From JAGOMW01 sp964644075 (GTDB lineage: Bacteria; Patescibacteriota; Gracilibacteria; BD1-5; UBA2023), in the NCBI GenBank assembly GCA_964644075.1, contig CAZXUQ010000002.1, forward strand, positions 62,001-126,000: DNA of 64,000 nt, read 5' to 3'. Positions 10,325 through 19,305 of this stretch are shown here, in pieces. Every line of letters begins with the position of its first letter. The stretch's first letter is position 1. The position numbers and the translations under genes are program-made. Below the pieces are notes generated by a model. That model was not told the DNA's origin. It made no database searches and was given only the letters and a program-made list of their open reading frames with translations.

Positions 10325-11725
10325 TTATTTCTTGACTGTTTCGGTTTCAAATGCTGTTTTTACATCATCAATCGATCCCTTATACATAAAGAAACGTTCA
10401 GGGATATGATCGACATCTCCTGAGATGATAGCCTTAAACCCGCGAACAGTGTCATCGAGTTTTGCGTATACTCCTGGAGTTCCAGTAAATTGTTCAGCGA
10501 CGAAGAATGGCTGAGAGAAGAAACGATGGATCTTACGAGCACGAGCTACAGTAAGTTTGTCTTCTTCTGAGAGCTCGTCCATACCGAGGATGGCGATGAT
10601 ATCTTGGAGTTCTTTGTAACGCTGGAGGATTTTCTGACATGAGCGAGCAACATTATAGTGCTCTTCACCGACGACTTTCGGAGTGAGAACAGTCGATGTT
10701 GAGTCGAGTGGATCAACAGCTGGGTAGATACCGAGCTCAGCGATCGATCGCGCTAGTACTACTGTCGAGTCGAGGTGGGCAAAGGTATTTGCTGGAGCTG
10801 GATCGGTGAGATCGTCAGCTGGAACGTATACTGCCTGAACGGAAGTAATCGAACCATTTTTTGTCGAAGCGATACGTTCCTGGAGTGTACCCATATCTGT
10901 GGCGAGTGTCGGTTGGTATCATACTGCTGATGGGATACGACCGAGAAGCGCAGAGATCTCAGAACCCGCCTGTGTAAATCGGAATATATTGTCTACGAAA
11001 AGGAGAACATCACGTTTTTCGACGTCGCGGAAGTACTCAGCCATCGTCAGACCAGTGAGGGCAACACGGGCACGAGGACCTGGAGCTTCGTTCATCTGAC
11101 CGAAAACCATGGCAGTCTTATCGATCACTCCTGAGTCTTTCATCTCATGATAGAGATCATTTCCTTCACGAGTACGCTCACCGACTCCGGCAACCACAGA
11201 GTATCCTCCGTGCTCACTCGCGATGTTGTGGATGAGCTCCTGCATGATCACAGTCTTCCCTACTCCAGCTCCACCGAAGAGACCTACTTTACCACCCTTC
11301 AGCATCGGACAGATGAGATCAACGACCTTGATACCTGTTTCGAATACTTCTGTCTTTGTCGAGAGTTCTTCGAAATTTGGAGATTTTTTGTGAATAGGAT
11401 CCTTTTGCTTTGATTTCGGAGCATCCATATCATCGATCGGATCACCGAGGACGTTGAACATACGACCAAGCACAGCTTCACCGACTGGCACAGAGATCGG
11501 AGCACCTGTGGCAACGACCTCAAGACCACGCTTCACTCCATCGACTGGATTCATGGCAATCGTACGGACGATATTATCTCCGAGCTGTTGCTGGACTTCG
11601 AGGACGAGCTTATTTGGGGCACCCTGGACTTCGAGAGCTTCATAGATCGCTGGGATATATCCGTCTTTGAACTCGACATCGATGACAACTCCGATGATTT
11701 TGGTGATGATACCTGTGTGGGCCAT
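10325..11725 (-). CDS. atpD: F-type ATP synthase beta subunit (catalytic)
   Basis: 466 aa, normal length. Catalytic F1 subunit with Walker A GGAGVGKTVIMQEL (about residue 150), GERTREGNDLY and DNIFRFTQAGSE. The single in-frame TGA at 10919-10921 falls in IPSAVGYQPTLATDMG, where the residue is an essentially invariant glycine, making this gene a direct witness of TGA=Gly. The start at 11723-11725 gives MAHTGIITKIIG; upstream codons in frame look non-coding. Only atpC follows, and the pair has its own promoter, separated from atpBEFHAG by about 3.7 kb. Confidence 0.98.
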
Positions 11726-11756
11726 ATATTTGGAAAACATGAAATAGAACGCGCGG

Positions 11757-11784
11757 ATTATATAAAAAGTCTCCAAAAATGCAA
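11757..11784 (-). promoter_or_regulatory. Promoter of atpDC
   Basis: On the minus strand TTGCAT, 16-nt spacer, TATAAT, ending about 31 nt before the atpD start. An imperfect hairpin (ATCGCA and TGCGAT arms, 11790-11816) lies just upstream, between this promoter and that of gpsA. Confidence 0.65.
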
Positions 11785-11808
11785 AGGAAAATCGCATTTT
11801 TGTTTATC

Positions 11809-11836
11809 TTGCGATTTTTGGACTTCTCTCTATACT
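11809..11836 (+). promoter_or_regulatory. Promoter of gpsA, probably leaderless
   Basis: TTGCGA, 16-nt spacer, TATACT. Only 7 nt separate the -10 box from the ATG, so transcription should start at or next to the start codon. Confidence 0.6.
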
Positions 11837-11843
11837 GCCTGAC

Positions 11844-12788
11844 ATGAAAACACTCATTCTTTGACTTGGAGCCTTTGGCTTTCCGATTATCAACCATCTC
11901 GCTCGTATCCATACTGATGAGATAATTTATGGATACGAGAAAGATGATACTGTGAGAAATTTTCTCATAAAAGAACGTCGACATCCATATTTTTTCACAG
12001 AAGTATGACTCGAAAAAAATATAGAGATCGTAGAAAAACTCGAGTCAATCCTCTCAGAAGTAGAAATACTTATCGTTGTGATACCAAATCAATTTATCGA
12101 GTCAACTTTTTGACTGATAGGGTCACATCTGAGAGAAAATGTCACGATTATCAATCTCTCTAAAGGTATAAATAATACGACACTAGAAACCGTCAGTGGC
12201 ACACTCTCGAGAGTCCTCTCATGAAAAAAATACCACTATGCATCACTTTCTGGTGGCATGATCGCAAGTGAGCTCATGGAAAAAAAGCCACTATGAGCTG
12301 ACATAGCTACTCAGGGGGAAGGTACAGGAGAGATGCTCAAAAAACTTTTCGAAAGTGAGACTCTCGAAATCAATATAACAAAACAAGTAAAAAATACAGA
12401 ACTCGCAGGTGCACTCAAAAATATTATCGCGCTCTATACGGGTTACCTCGAGTGAGCATGATACGGAGCATCATCTGTAGGATACTACCTGATAAAAATA
12501 TACCGAGATATGAATACCCTCGCGAAAATGCTTGGGTGAGAGGAGGACTTTCGGTTCGACAGTTTTGCCCTCGGCGGAGATATCATAGCCACATCATTTG
12601 GGAACTCACGCAACCGGTACTTCGGTAAACTTGTAGGGAGTGGCAAGAGTGTAGCAGAGGCCCGAGATGTCCTCAAATCCGAAAAAAAACACGCAGAGTG
12701 ATATGAGACACTCAAATGAGTAGCACAATTTATAGAGTGAAAAATTATACTTCCTGAACTTGAAAAAGTATGTAAAATTTTTCTCTAA
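11844..12788 (+). CDS. gpsA: NAD(P)-dependent glycerol-3-phosphate dehydrogenase
   Basis: 314 aa. Reduces dihydroxyacetone phosphate to sn-glycerol 3-phosphate, the backbone of phospholipids. The Rossmann loop LGLGAFGFPIINHLA opens the protein; SLSKGI and YASLSGGMIASELMEKKPLG match the family's SK.GIE and SGP..A segments; KNTELAGALKNIIALYTGYLEG holds the catalytic Lys region, and GGDIIATSFGNSRNRYFG is the C-terminal signature with Arg for phosphate binding. At least ten Gly are TGA, including the first Gly of the Rossmann loop, so no long ORF exists in the standard code. It overlaps the convergent methyltransferase stop by 4 nt and sits inside the split ATP synthase locus. Confidence 0.92.
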
Positions 12789-13573
12789 GGATTGACGAGT
12801 CTATCTAGGATGATCGCTGTAGCTATACTTGCATTGAGCGACTCAGCCTGTCCATATCGTGGGATAGTGATTTTGTTTGTGATATATTTCTCAAGTTTCG
12901 GCGATATGCCATGAGACTCACTCCCGATGACGAGAGTGATATTTTCATTTCTGGAAAAATTTTTTTCGTGGAGATTTTCTCCATCGAGATAGGCTCCGTA
13001 GATATTTCATGATACCTGTGAGAGAAAATCCTCGAGATCGAGATACTCGACACTCACTCGAGTGAATGATCCCATCGTTGCCATGATAGTTTTTGGATTA
13101 TATGCATCGACGGTATCTCGTGATGCGATGATATGCATGATCCCGTACCAATCAGCTGTTCGTATAATCGTCCCGAGATTACCTGGATCAGCGATACGAT
13201 CGAGAACGAGCGTGATTTTTTTCTGTCATTTCAGGTGTTTCTGTCATTTCGAGTGCAACGAGAAATCTTGTTCCGAATTTCGAGCAAGATGTCTCCTATC
13301 GTCGACATGACAGGGCCTCATCTTCACGATCGCGAGACCATCGTGATTGGTCGAGAGGGTCGATATCTGACGGAGTTCTTTCTCTGTGATGACTGTGACT
13401 GGCACATCCTTCACCCAGCCTGGATCCACTGCAAATATCTCTCGTATCTCCATCCGTGCGTCTATCGCCTCGAGGATAGATTTTTTTCCTTCGACTATGA
13501 AATATCCTTCCTCATAGCGGGTTTTCCGATCAGAGAGGGAGAGGATAAAGTGGGTTTTTCCTTTTGTGAGCAT
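12785..13573 (-). CDS. SpoU/TrmH-family rRNA or tRNA 2'-O-methyltransferase
   Basis: 262 aa. The SPOUT motifs are all present: LVLDRIADPGNLGTIIRTAD (motif 1), LVIGSESHGISPKL (motif 2) and IPRYGQAESLNASIATAII (motif 3). The N-terminal region (SLSDRKTRYEEGYFIVEGKKS) is the substrate-binding domain of RNA methyltransferases that act on 23S rRNA or tRNA. Residues about 108-138, between the two domains, are encoded by a palindromic repeat element that occurs elsewhere in intergenic DNA, so the linker looks like an in-frame insertion. The start at 13571-13573 matches the family (MLTKGKTHFILSLSDRKTR). The TAG stop shares 4 nt with the gpsA stop. The exact target nucleotide cannot be told. Confidence 0.85.
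13241..13312. repeat. Palindromic repeat R1, copy a (inside a coding sequence)
   Basis: TGTCATTTCGAG...GAAATCTTG...CAAGATGTCTC...CGACATGACA forms a long imperfect hairpin of about 72 bp. Copy c at 19237-19298 is clearly homologous, and copy b at 18776-18876 has the same termini. A partial TGTCATTTC also precedes it at 13222. Here the element lies inside the SpoU/TrmH gene and keeps the frame open. Confidence 0.8.
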
Positions 13574-13625
13574 AGGGAGATAGTATGGATTTCTGGGTGA
13601 AAGAAAAGTAAAAAAGATAAATTTA

Positions 13626-13653
13626 TTGACTTTAAATAGAATATATTTATATT
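13626..13653 (+). promoter_or_regulatory. Promoter of the putative structured RNA
   Basis: TTGACT, 16-nt spacer, TATATT on the plus strand, reading into the non-coding stretch that ends at the strong terminator at 13985-14003. It is one of the best consensus promoters in the window. Confidence 0.6.
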
Positions 13654-13659
13654 CCATCT

Positions 13660-14010
13660 GTCTTGCAAGCACGTATCGTGTGCAAGATTCAATTTCTTCG
13701 AAAAGTCCAAATTAGGCTTTTCAGCATAAAATTCGGGCTCTGCCCGATGAGGTTACCCTACCTCGGACCCCAACGGTAAATAAGGTTCAAAAGGTACTGT
13801 GGTCGGCCAAATGAGAAACAGCTGTTTCTCATGACGCACAGAGGCACTGGCTTGAGCTCGCGTATCCTCCCCGAACGCTCGATGCTCGCCATCCTACTCT
13901 TCGATCGAGAACGAAGCTTCTACTTACCTTCTCGACGATACAAAATTCTTCCTGCTCCCCCCTCTGCAGGAAGATCTCCCCGTTGACCCGCCTTGCGCGG
14001 GTCTTTTTTA
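13660..14010 (+). ncRNA. Unidentified structured RNA, about 345 nt
   Basis: The 434-bp space between the methyltransferase and rnhA has no coding frame but has a consensus promoter, much higher GC than other intergenic DNA, and a strong terminator. Visible hairpins: TCTTGCA/TGCAAGA (13671-13687), CCGAtgAGGT/ACCTCGG (13744-13767), the perfect ATGAGAAACAG/CTGTTTCTCAT (13811-13832), CTTCCTGC/GCAGGAAG (13949-13972) and the terminator. I looked for the hallmark motifs of tmRNA (tRNA-like end with CCA, ALAA tag), SRP RNA (GGAAGCAGC loop) and RNase P (paired CR I and CR V) and did not find them. A few short RNase P-like strings (GAAAAGTCC, CGGTAAA, GGCCAAAT) are present but not in a convincing arrangement. 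Confidence 0.5.
13985..14006 (+). terminator. Strong terminator of the structured RNA
   Basis: GACCCGC-CTTGC-GCGGGTC stem followed by CTTTTTTA on the plus strand. The T-tract runs into the stop codon of the oppositely oriented rnhA gene. Confidence 0.9.
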
Positions 14011-14418
14011 TTTTTTCATCCCTTCATCCATCGCTACATTCGAGAGTCGATCTGCCTCTATATTATCCTCTCGGTAGACATGCGTATAACTGATTTTTCC
14101 TCACCACTTCCCTACTCTTTCTCCGATTTCGAGAAAGAGTTTTTTGAGCTCGCCATTTTTGACCTTATAGTTTCATGAGAGCTGCTCGATGATAAGCTGA
14201 CTATCTGCTCGGAGCTCTATCTCGGTAGCACCGAGTTCGATAGCACGTGAGATCCCGAGGAGTGCTGCAGTATATTCGGCGATATTGTTGGTGGCGACAC
14301 CGAGGTATTTATGACGTTTTTCGAGAGGTTTTCCATGAGCATCCATGATAAAAACACCACAACCACTTGGTCACGGATTTCCTCGGGATCCTCAGTCAGT
14401 GTAGACGATGAGTTTCAT
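14008..14418 (-). CDS. rnhA: Ribonuclease HI
   Basis: 136 aa. RNase HI cleaves RNA in RNA-DNA hybrids. The core reads YTDGGSRGNPGPSGCGVF (first catalytic Asp), NNIAEYTAALLG (catalytic Glu), LRADSQLIIEQL (second Asp) and HVYREDNIEADRLSN (last Asp/His region): all four acidic residues are present. The Gly of TDGG and NPGP are TGA, both strictly conserved in the family, giving direct support for the code. The start lies 2 nt after the sixA stop, so the two are co-transcribed. Confidence 0.93.
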
Positions 14419-14420
14419 AC

Positions 14421-14969
14421 TTATATAAGTTCCTCCAATCTGAGAAACTGTGGAGTAAGATAGTAGACAAAGGAAAGTGATCACTTCTTTACATCTTTCC
14501 ACTCGATACTATCTGGCACACTCATGACGACGACAGATCATTTTTTCATCGATGGGATACCATCCCCAGTGAGGTATTTCGCGAAGTTCGTGAGATCATC
14601 GTTGTGTCCGACGATCATGAGAACAGTCGCATCTTTTTTTGTTTTGGTTACAACATCGAGGTGTATCGCATCACTATCACGCTTCCCTACTGATCCACCA
14701 TTATAGAGCTTATCGATATATTCGACCTTGAGCTCTGGATACTCGACATGGAGTCACTCTGCTGTTTGTCTCGTACGTTTGGCTGGGCTGGCAGTGATAC
14801 GATTTGGCTTCACGCCGATGAGACGGAGATACTTCGCGACGATCGCGAGTGATCGTTCTCCGTGCTCAGAGAGGGGCCTATCGAAATCCATACCATTGAA
14901 ATCATCGAGCTCGATTGCTTTCGCATGACGGACGAGGATGATTTGTTTTTTCTTCGTGTTATGGAACAT
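14421..14969 (-). CDS. sixA: SixA-type phosphohistidine phosphatase (histidine phosphatase superfamily)
   Basis: 182 aa. The branch-2 RHG motif IILVRHAKA near residue 12 and DFDRPLSEHGERS, SPAKRTRQTAEGL and IVGHNDDLTNFAKYLTG are all typical of SixA, which dephosphorylates histidine phosphotransfer domains. Gly codons after QTAE and at the C-terminal tail are TGA. The -10 box is 8 nt before the ATG, implying a leaderless mRNA. The reading frame continues about 20 residues beyond the family end, through the TGA of KKGSLSF, to TAA at 14421-14423. Confidence 0.85.
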
Positions 14970-14977
14970 ATAGTGGC

Positions 14978-15004
14978 ATTATATACAAAAAATCTCCCAT
15001 ACAA
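14978..15004 (-). promoter_or_regulatory. Promoter of sixA-rnhA, overlapping a terminator
   Basis: On the minus strand TTGTAT, 15-nt spacer, TATAAT; 8 nt from the -10 box to the sixA ATG. The -35 box is inside the hairpin that ends the upstream transcript. Confidence 0.5.
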
Positions 15005-15011
15005 GTGGGAG
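14994..15011 (-). terminator. Terminator downstream of atpG and the 104-aa gene
   Basis: CTCCCA...TGGGAG stem with T-tracts on both sides (ATTTTTTG on the minus strand, TATTTTTTC on the plus), so it can act in both directions. Confidence 0.75.
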
Positions 15012-15066
15012 TATTTTTTCTTCTTGCTTCTATTTATTTATTATGTTATTAATAATCAATTATATA

Positions 15067-15381
15067 CTAATTTTGTCAGTCAACTTTTTTCCAATCAGGA
15101 CATACTCATCACGAGGTAGCAGAAAATGTATATCCTTTTCAATACAAACCACAATAATTAAGTCATCAGTAATTTTCACGAACCTGGTTGCAATTTCAAC
15201 AAAGAGCATCCACTGGTAATGAAGCTTGGCTGCTCCCCATTCAAACAGAATGCGATCAATCCCGTATAATCCAAATAACTTTTTTTTGAGTATCTCAAAT
15301 GGGCTTTACTTCTACAACATGCGTATTACTTGCTTGACCTGAATTATCTTGGAACAAAGAAATAGAATATGTGGTTGACAT
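15067..15381 (-). CDS. Small four-Cys protein, uncharacterised
   Basis: 104 aa, visible only with TGA=Gly: ten of its 14 glycines are TGA. It is not recognised. Four cysteines, CGNC in the middle and NYC and GVC further on, could form a zinc ribbon; the remaining sequence is polar with no signal peptide or membrane segment. It follows atpG by 67 bp on the same strand and is followed by a terminator. A TATACC box 6 nt before the ATG suggests its own leaderless transcript. Unbroken frame plus consistent codon use make it a credible gene; the metal-binding idea is inference. Confidence 0.65.
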
Positions 15382-15448
15382 AGATTAGGTATAAAATATT
15401 ATATATTTGATATAATATAGAATACTTATATTTTGTCAAATTTAATAT

Positions 15449-16360
15449 TTATGCGTCTTTCATACTTTCGACCCCGGATACGATCTCTGAGACCTCTTTC
15501 GTGATCGCTGCTTGGCGAGTTTTGTTGTAGACGAGAGTGAGTCCTGAGGCTTTTTTGTTCGCAGAGTCTTTCGCATTTTTCATCGCCACCATACGAGAGG
15601 CATGTTCTGAGGCTTTTGCTTCGAGAAGTGTCTCATGCACGATACCGTCGAGGATGAGAGGTATCGTCATCGTCACGATCGTCTCACGATCTGGCTCGAT
15701 ACTATAGGCTCCATCGTAGGTTTCTGTTTGATATTTTCCTCCCGCATATCGCTCGAGAAATGCAAAAATATCTTCACGATTGATGGGAAAAAGTGGTTTT
15801 ACCGTCGGAACCTGTGAGATCGCTGAGACATAGTGATTGTAGATGATCGATACCTTCGAATACTCACCTGTATTCCAGAGATCGACGATAGCACGAACCA
15901 TACGACGTGACTCCGCTGGTGTGAGTGGATCCTTCATCTCATCAGAAAAATCAGCGACGAGATGCTGTCCAGTACGCAGGATAAAATCACGAGCACGTTT
16001 CCCGATGGTGATATAGTGATATTCCCGAGTAAATGGAGTGTCATTATCATCACGGATATACTCAGTTGTTTTTTTAAATACATTGGTATTGTACCCTCCA
16101 CAGAGACCCTTCTGTGCTGCGACGAGGACGATGAGTTCTTTTTTTGCCTCGGGTGCACGAGCATAGTGTCCGAGAACCTCATCACCATGAGCAATCTTTC
16201 CGAGGATCGAGAGAGTCGCAAGAGCAAAAGGACGAAGCGTCGTCACTGACTCCTGTGCTTTCTTCATCTTCACAGTAGAAATAAGCTCCATGGCTTTAGT
16301 GATCTTCCCGGTATTTTTTACCGATTTGATGCGAGATTTGATTTCTTTAGAGTTGGGCAT
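15449..16360 (-). CDS. atpG: F-type ATP synthase gamma subunit
   Basis: 303 aa. Gamma is the rotating central shaft of F1. It starts PNSKEIKSRIKSVKNTGKIT, the conserved N-terminal helix, and ends with the matching C-terminal helix SGLTLVYNKTRQAAITKEVSEIVSG. QKGLCGGYNTNVFK is the family's GLCG segment. No in-frame TGA occurs. The start at 16358-16360 was preferred to an upstream ATG because it yields the canonical N-terminus and lies 10 nt after the atpA stop. Confidence 0.95.
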   Translation of the reverse strand: MPNSKEIKSRIKSVKNTGKITKAMELISTVKMKKAQESVTTLRPFALATLSILGKIAHGDEVLGHYARAPEAKKELIVLVAAQKGLCGGYNTNVFKKTTEYIRDDNDTPFTREYHYITIGKRARDFILRTGQHLVADFSDEMKDPLTPAESRRMVRAIVDLWNTGEYSKVSIIYNHYVSAISQVPTVKPLFPINREDIFAFLERYAGGKYQTETYDGAYSIEPDRETIVTMTIPLILDGIVHETLLEAKASEHASRMVAMKNAKDSANKKASGLTLVYNKTRQAAITKEVSEIVSGVESMKDA

Positions 16361-16370
16361 AGAGGACGTA

Positions 16371-17894
16371 TTATTTCTTCTCTTCAAAAAGTTTTACGAA
16401 TTCATCGAGGTAGGCAACGAGTGAAGCTTTTGTCTCATCAGAGAAATCACCCTTTTCACGGATAGATGAGAGGATCTTCTCTTCACGATCAAGTCCGAGA
16501 TAGAGATCATGTTCGAATTTTTTGAGGTTTTTCACATCGATTTTATCGAGATATCCGCTATTTCCAGCGAAGATGATGGCTACCTGCTTTTCGAAGGCAA
16601 CTGGAGAGTATACATCCTGTTTGAGGATCTCTACCATACGTTTTCCGCGTTCGAGCTGTTTCTTGGTATCTGGATCAAGATCAGAGGCAAACTGTGCAAA
16701 TGCTTCGAGCTCACGATACTGAGCGAGAGAGAGCTTGAGTGTTCCAGCATTTTTCTTCATCGCTTTTGTCTGAGCATCACCACCGACACGAGAGACAGAG
16801 AGTCCGACGTTGATCGCTGGTTTCACACCTGAGTTGAAGAGTCCACTCTCGAGAAATATCTGACCATCCGTGATCGAGATGACATTAGTTGGGACATATG
16901 CTGATACATCGCCACCCTGTGTTTCGATGATTGGAAGTGCTGTCATCGATCCTGCTCCGAGGTTATCAGAGAGTTTCGCTGCACGCTCGAGGAGACGAGA
17001 GTGGAGATAAAATACGTCTCCAGGATACGCCTCACGTCCTGGTGGACGGCGAAGAAGGAGTGACATTTCACGGTAAGCGTTGGCATGTTTTGTGAGATCA
17101 TCGTAGATGATGAGTGCATGTTCACCCTTGAACATGAAGTATTCACCCATCGCAGCACCAGCGTATGGAGCGAGCCACTGCATCGCTGCTGGAGATGATG
17201 CTCCAGCAGATACGATGATCGTGTAGTCCATAGCTCCTGCCTTACGGAGTTCTTCTGAGATGGCGACCACTTTTGAGTCTTTTTGTCCGATAGCCACGTA
17301 GATACACTTTACACCATTTCCTTTCTGGTTAAGGATAGTATCGATCGCGATCTGTGTCTTTCCTGTCTGACGATCACCGATGATGAGCTCACGCTGACCA
17401 CGTCCGATCGGTACGAGTGCATCGATAGCCTTGAGTCCTGTCGCGAGAGGCTCGTGAACATGTTTACGACTCATCACTCATGTTGCTACGAATTCTGCTG
17501 GACGATACTCTTTTGTTTTGATCTCTCCATTTCCATCGATCGGGTTTCCGAGTGGATCGACGACACGTCCGAGGAGTACCTCACCAACTGGAACTTCGAG
17601 GATTTTTCCAGTTGCTTTTGCGATCATCCCTTCACGAACGCTCTGAAATCCTGAGAGGATAACCACACCGACATAGTGTTCTTCGAGGTTCATGGCGACA
17701 CCACGAGCTCCTGAGTCAAACTCGACGACTTCGTTATATGCGACATTTCGGAGTCCGACAACCTTAGCGATACCATCACCGAGGTAGACGACCGTTCCTG
17801 AGTTCACACGTTCAGGAGAAAGATCAACCGAATCGATTTTTTGTTCGAGTTCTTTTATGAGATTTTGTGCGAGATCGACAGCAGAGTGAGACAT
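16371..17894 (-). CDS. atpA: F-type ATP synthase alpha subunit
   Basis: 507 aa. Non-catalytic nucleotide-binding F1 subunit with Walker A GDRQTGKTQIAIDT, preceded by PIGRGQRELIIG, and the VGLSVSRVGGDAQ region. The single TGA at 17478-17480 lies in EFVATGVMSRKHVHEPL, where homologues have an invariant Gly (A-P-G-V/I). Under the standard code the subunit would be split into a 138-aa and a 368-aa piece. Gene order B-E-F-H-A-G is canonical up to here, but D and C are displaced. Confidence 0.97.
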
Positions 17895-17923
17895 AGGGGA
17901 AAATTAAATGGAAGTAGGAAGTA

Positions 17924-18268
17924 TTATTTGAGGAGGCTTTCTATTTTTTGGAATGAGACATCGACCATATCATCTCCGACAAATACTCGAGCACCTCATT
18001 TGAGGGTATCGTTTTTGCGAAGGATCGGAGCATCACCGTGATATTCTGGAAATGCATACGAAAGACATGCTTTCGTATATTTTTGGATATCGCTTTCTGT
18101 CATGCTCGACATATACTCGACGACAGCCTGTGTCGGAGCTGGATAGAGCGGATCAGAGAGAGTCGTACGTTTCCCGACTTGGCGAAGTCCGTTTTTATAG
18201 GACTTAAGCATACGAAGAAGGTGCTCGAGAGTTTCTCGTGAGTATGATGAGAGATTGATAGTTGTCAT
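17924..18268 (-). CDS. atpH: F-type ATP synthase delta subunit, short form
   Basis: 114 aa against about 175 in most bacteria. Delta links F1 to the peripheral stalk. The C-terminal signature is clear: ILRKNDTLKGGARVFVGDD, then VDVSFQKIESLLK. The N-terminal six-helix domain is reduced to about 85 residues (SSYSRETLEHLLRMLKSYKN). A TGA encodes the first Gly of the conserved GG. It lies between atpF (5-nt gap) and atpA (29-nt gap), as expected. The missing length may reflect real reduction; an upstream start in another frame is not visible. Confidence 0.85.
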
Positions 18269-18272
18269 AGGT

Positions 18273-18749
18273 TTAGAATTCTACACCGGTAGCATTTTTC
18301 TTGAGAAATTCGACATTCCCTTCATTTTTAGCGAAGAGTTTTTCATTGAGTCTCAGGGCGATATCGAGGACTTTTCCTTTGAGTTCTTCTTTCATTGCTT
18401 TTCGCTCTTGTTCGACCTGTGCGAATCCCTTGGCACGAGCAGCGTCAGCATCAGCCTGAGCAGATGCGGAAATCTCTGCTCATTCTTTACGAGCATTTTC
18501 GACGATCTCAGCACCGATCATCTTCGCGTCGACACGAGCCTTATCGATGATTTTTTCACTTTCCTCACGAGCATTCGAGACGAGCGCATCAGAGTCAGCG
18601 AGTTTTTTCTCGAGGAGAGCGCGTTTCGCAGTTTCCTCTTCGAGGTATTTCATATATGGTTTAAATATGAAAGACCGAAGTACGAGTGCTACGATAGCAA
18701 AGTTGATTGCCTGGATAATAAATGACGAAAGATCGAAGAGCGTATTCAT
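18273..18749 (-). CDS. atpF: F-type ATP synthase subunit b
   Basis: 158 aa. Peripheral-stalk subunit: one N-terminal membrane helix (about residues 8-28, SFIIQAINFAIVALVLRSF) followed by the family's FKPYMKYLEEE and a long charged coiled coil to the end. A single TGA, in RKEGAEISASAQ, extends the 89-aa standard-code fragment to full length. Stop TAA at 18273-18275. Confidence 0.93.
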
Positions 18750-18775
18750 GATAGTGAAGATAATGTTTTCTATTT

Positions 18776-18876
18776 TGTTATTCCGACGGAGGAGGAATCC
18801 CTTTTTCTTTCCCTTATGAGAAATACTTACATAAATCTCTTCAGGTGAATTTGAAAGGGATCCCTACGGGATGACA
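18776..18876. repeat. Palindromic repeat R1, copy b (between atpF and atpE)
   Basis: Starts TGTTATTCCGACGGAGGAGG and ends GGGATCCCTACGGGATGACA, complementary termini that mirror those of copies a and c. About 101 bp, immediately downstream of the atpE stop. Confidence 0.65.
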
Positions 18877-18883
18877 AAAGGAA

Positions 18884-19078
18884 TTACTTAATAAGGAAGA
18901 GAGCAGCAAAAGCAAGAAGTCCTGGAACTTCACAAAGAGCGATCGCAGTAAGCATCTTTGCATTGATATCACCTGAAGCAGATGGGTTGCGACCGATGGC
19001 CTGCATAGCACCCATACCGATAAGTCCGATACCAACTCCAGAACCAATAACACCGATGAGAGCAAAAGCTGTGTACAT
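18884..19078 (-). CDS. atpE: F-type ATP synthase subunit c
   Basis: 64 aa. Proteolipid forming the rotor ring: two membrane helices joined by the polar loop AIGRNPSASGD (RNP-type signature). The first helix has the GSGVGIGLIGMG glycine pattern and the second carries the ion-binding Glu in ALCEVPGLLAF. The absence of the Na+-ring EXT/S-type signature after the Glu favours a proton ring, by inference. It uses no TGA codon despite having ten glycines. It is flanked on both sides by palindromic repeats, unlike the other atp genes. Confidence 0.95.
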   Translation of the reverse strand: MYTAFALIGVIGSGVGIGLIGMGAMQAIGRNPSASGDINAKMLTAIALCEVPGLLAFAALFLIK

Positions 19079-19079
19079 A

Positions 19080-19114
19080 ATAGTAAATAGTGAAAAATAA
19101 ATAGTAAATAGTGA
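19080..19114. repeat. Short direct repeat upstream of atpE
   Basis: The 15-mer ATAGTAAATAGTGAA occurs at 19080-19094 and again at 19100-19114, just ahead of the atpE start codon on the minus strand, in the atpB-atpE gap. Confidence 0.7.
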
Positions 19115-19236
19115 ACAGTCGGAAAGGAAGGTACGGAGAGGATGTATCCGATTTCTTCTCTTTATTTCGAGATGTTTTTCTATTTATCCTGAAGATCAGG
19201 CGAGAGACTTTTTCTCTGGTCTGACATCCAGTGCTG

Positions 19237-19298
19237 TGTCATTTCGAGTTTACGAGAAATCTTGCTCGGGGCAGGATGTCTCGTTCCTCGACATGACA
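19237..19298. repeat. Palindromic repeat R1, copy c (between atpE and atpB)
   Basis: TGTCATTTCGAGTTTACGAG...CTCGACATGACA, a 62-bp imperfect palindrome homologous to copy a (both contain GAGAAATCTTG and GATGTCTC). It begins 8 bp beyond the atpB stop. Confidence 0.8.
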
Positions 19299-19305
19299 GA
19301 TACGT

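Noticed and set aside
13133..13600. 155-aa plus-strand ORF
   Set aside because: Antisense shadow of the SpoU/TrmH gene, whose three motifs are clear on the minus strand.
13660..14010. RNase P, tmRNA or SRP RNA
   Set aside because: The paired RNase P CR I/CR V core, a tRNA-like 3' end with tag, and the GGAAGCAGC SRP loop are all absent. Only short look-alike strings occur, so I left the RNA unnamed.
15375..15420. Plus-strand TTGACA with an A/T-rich -10 region
   Set aside because: It would transcribe antisense into atpG with no gene to serve. Probably chance in A/T-rich DNA.
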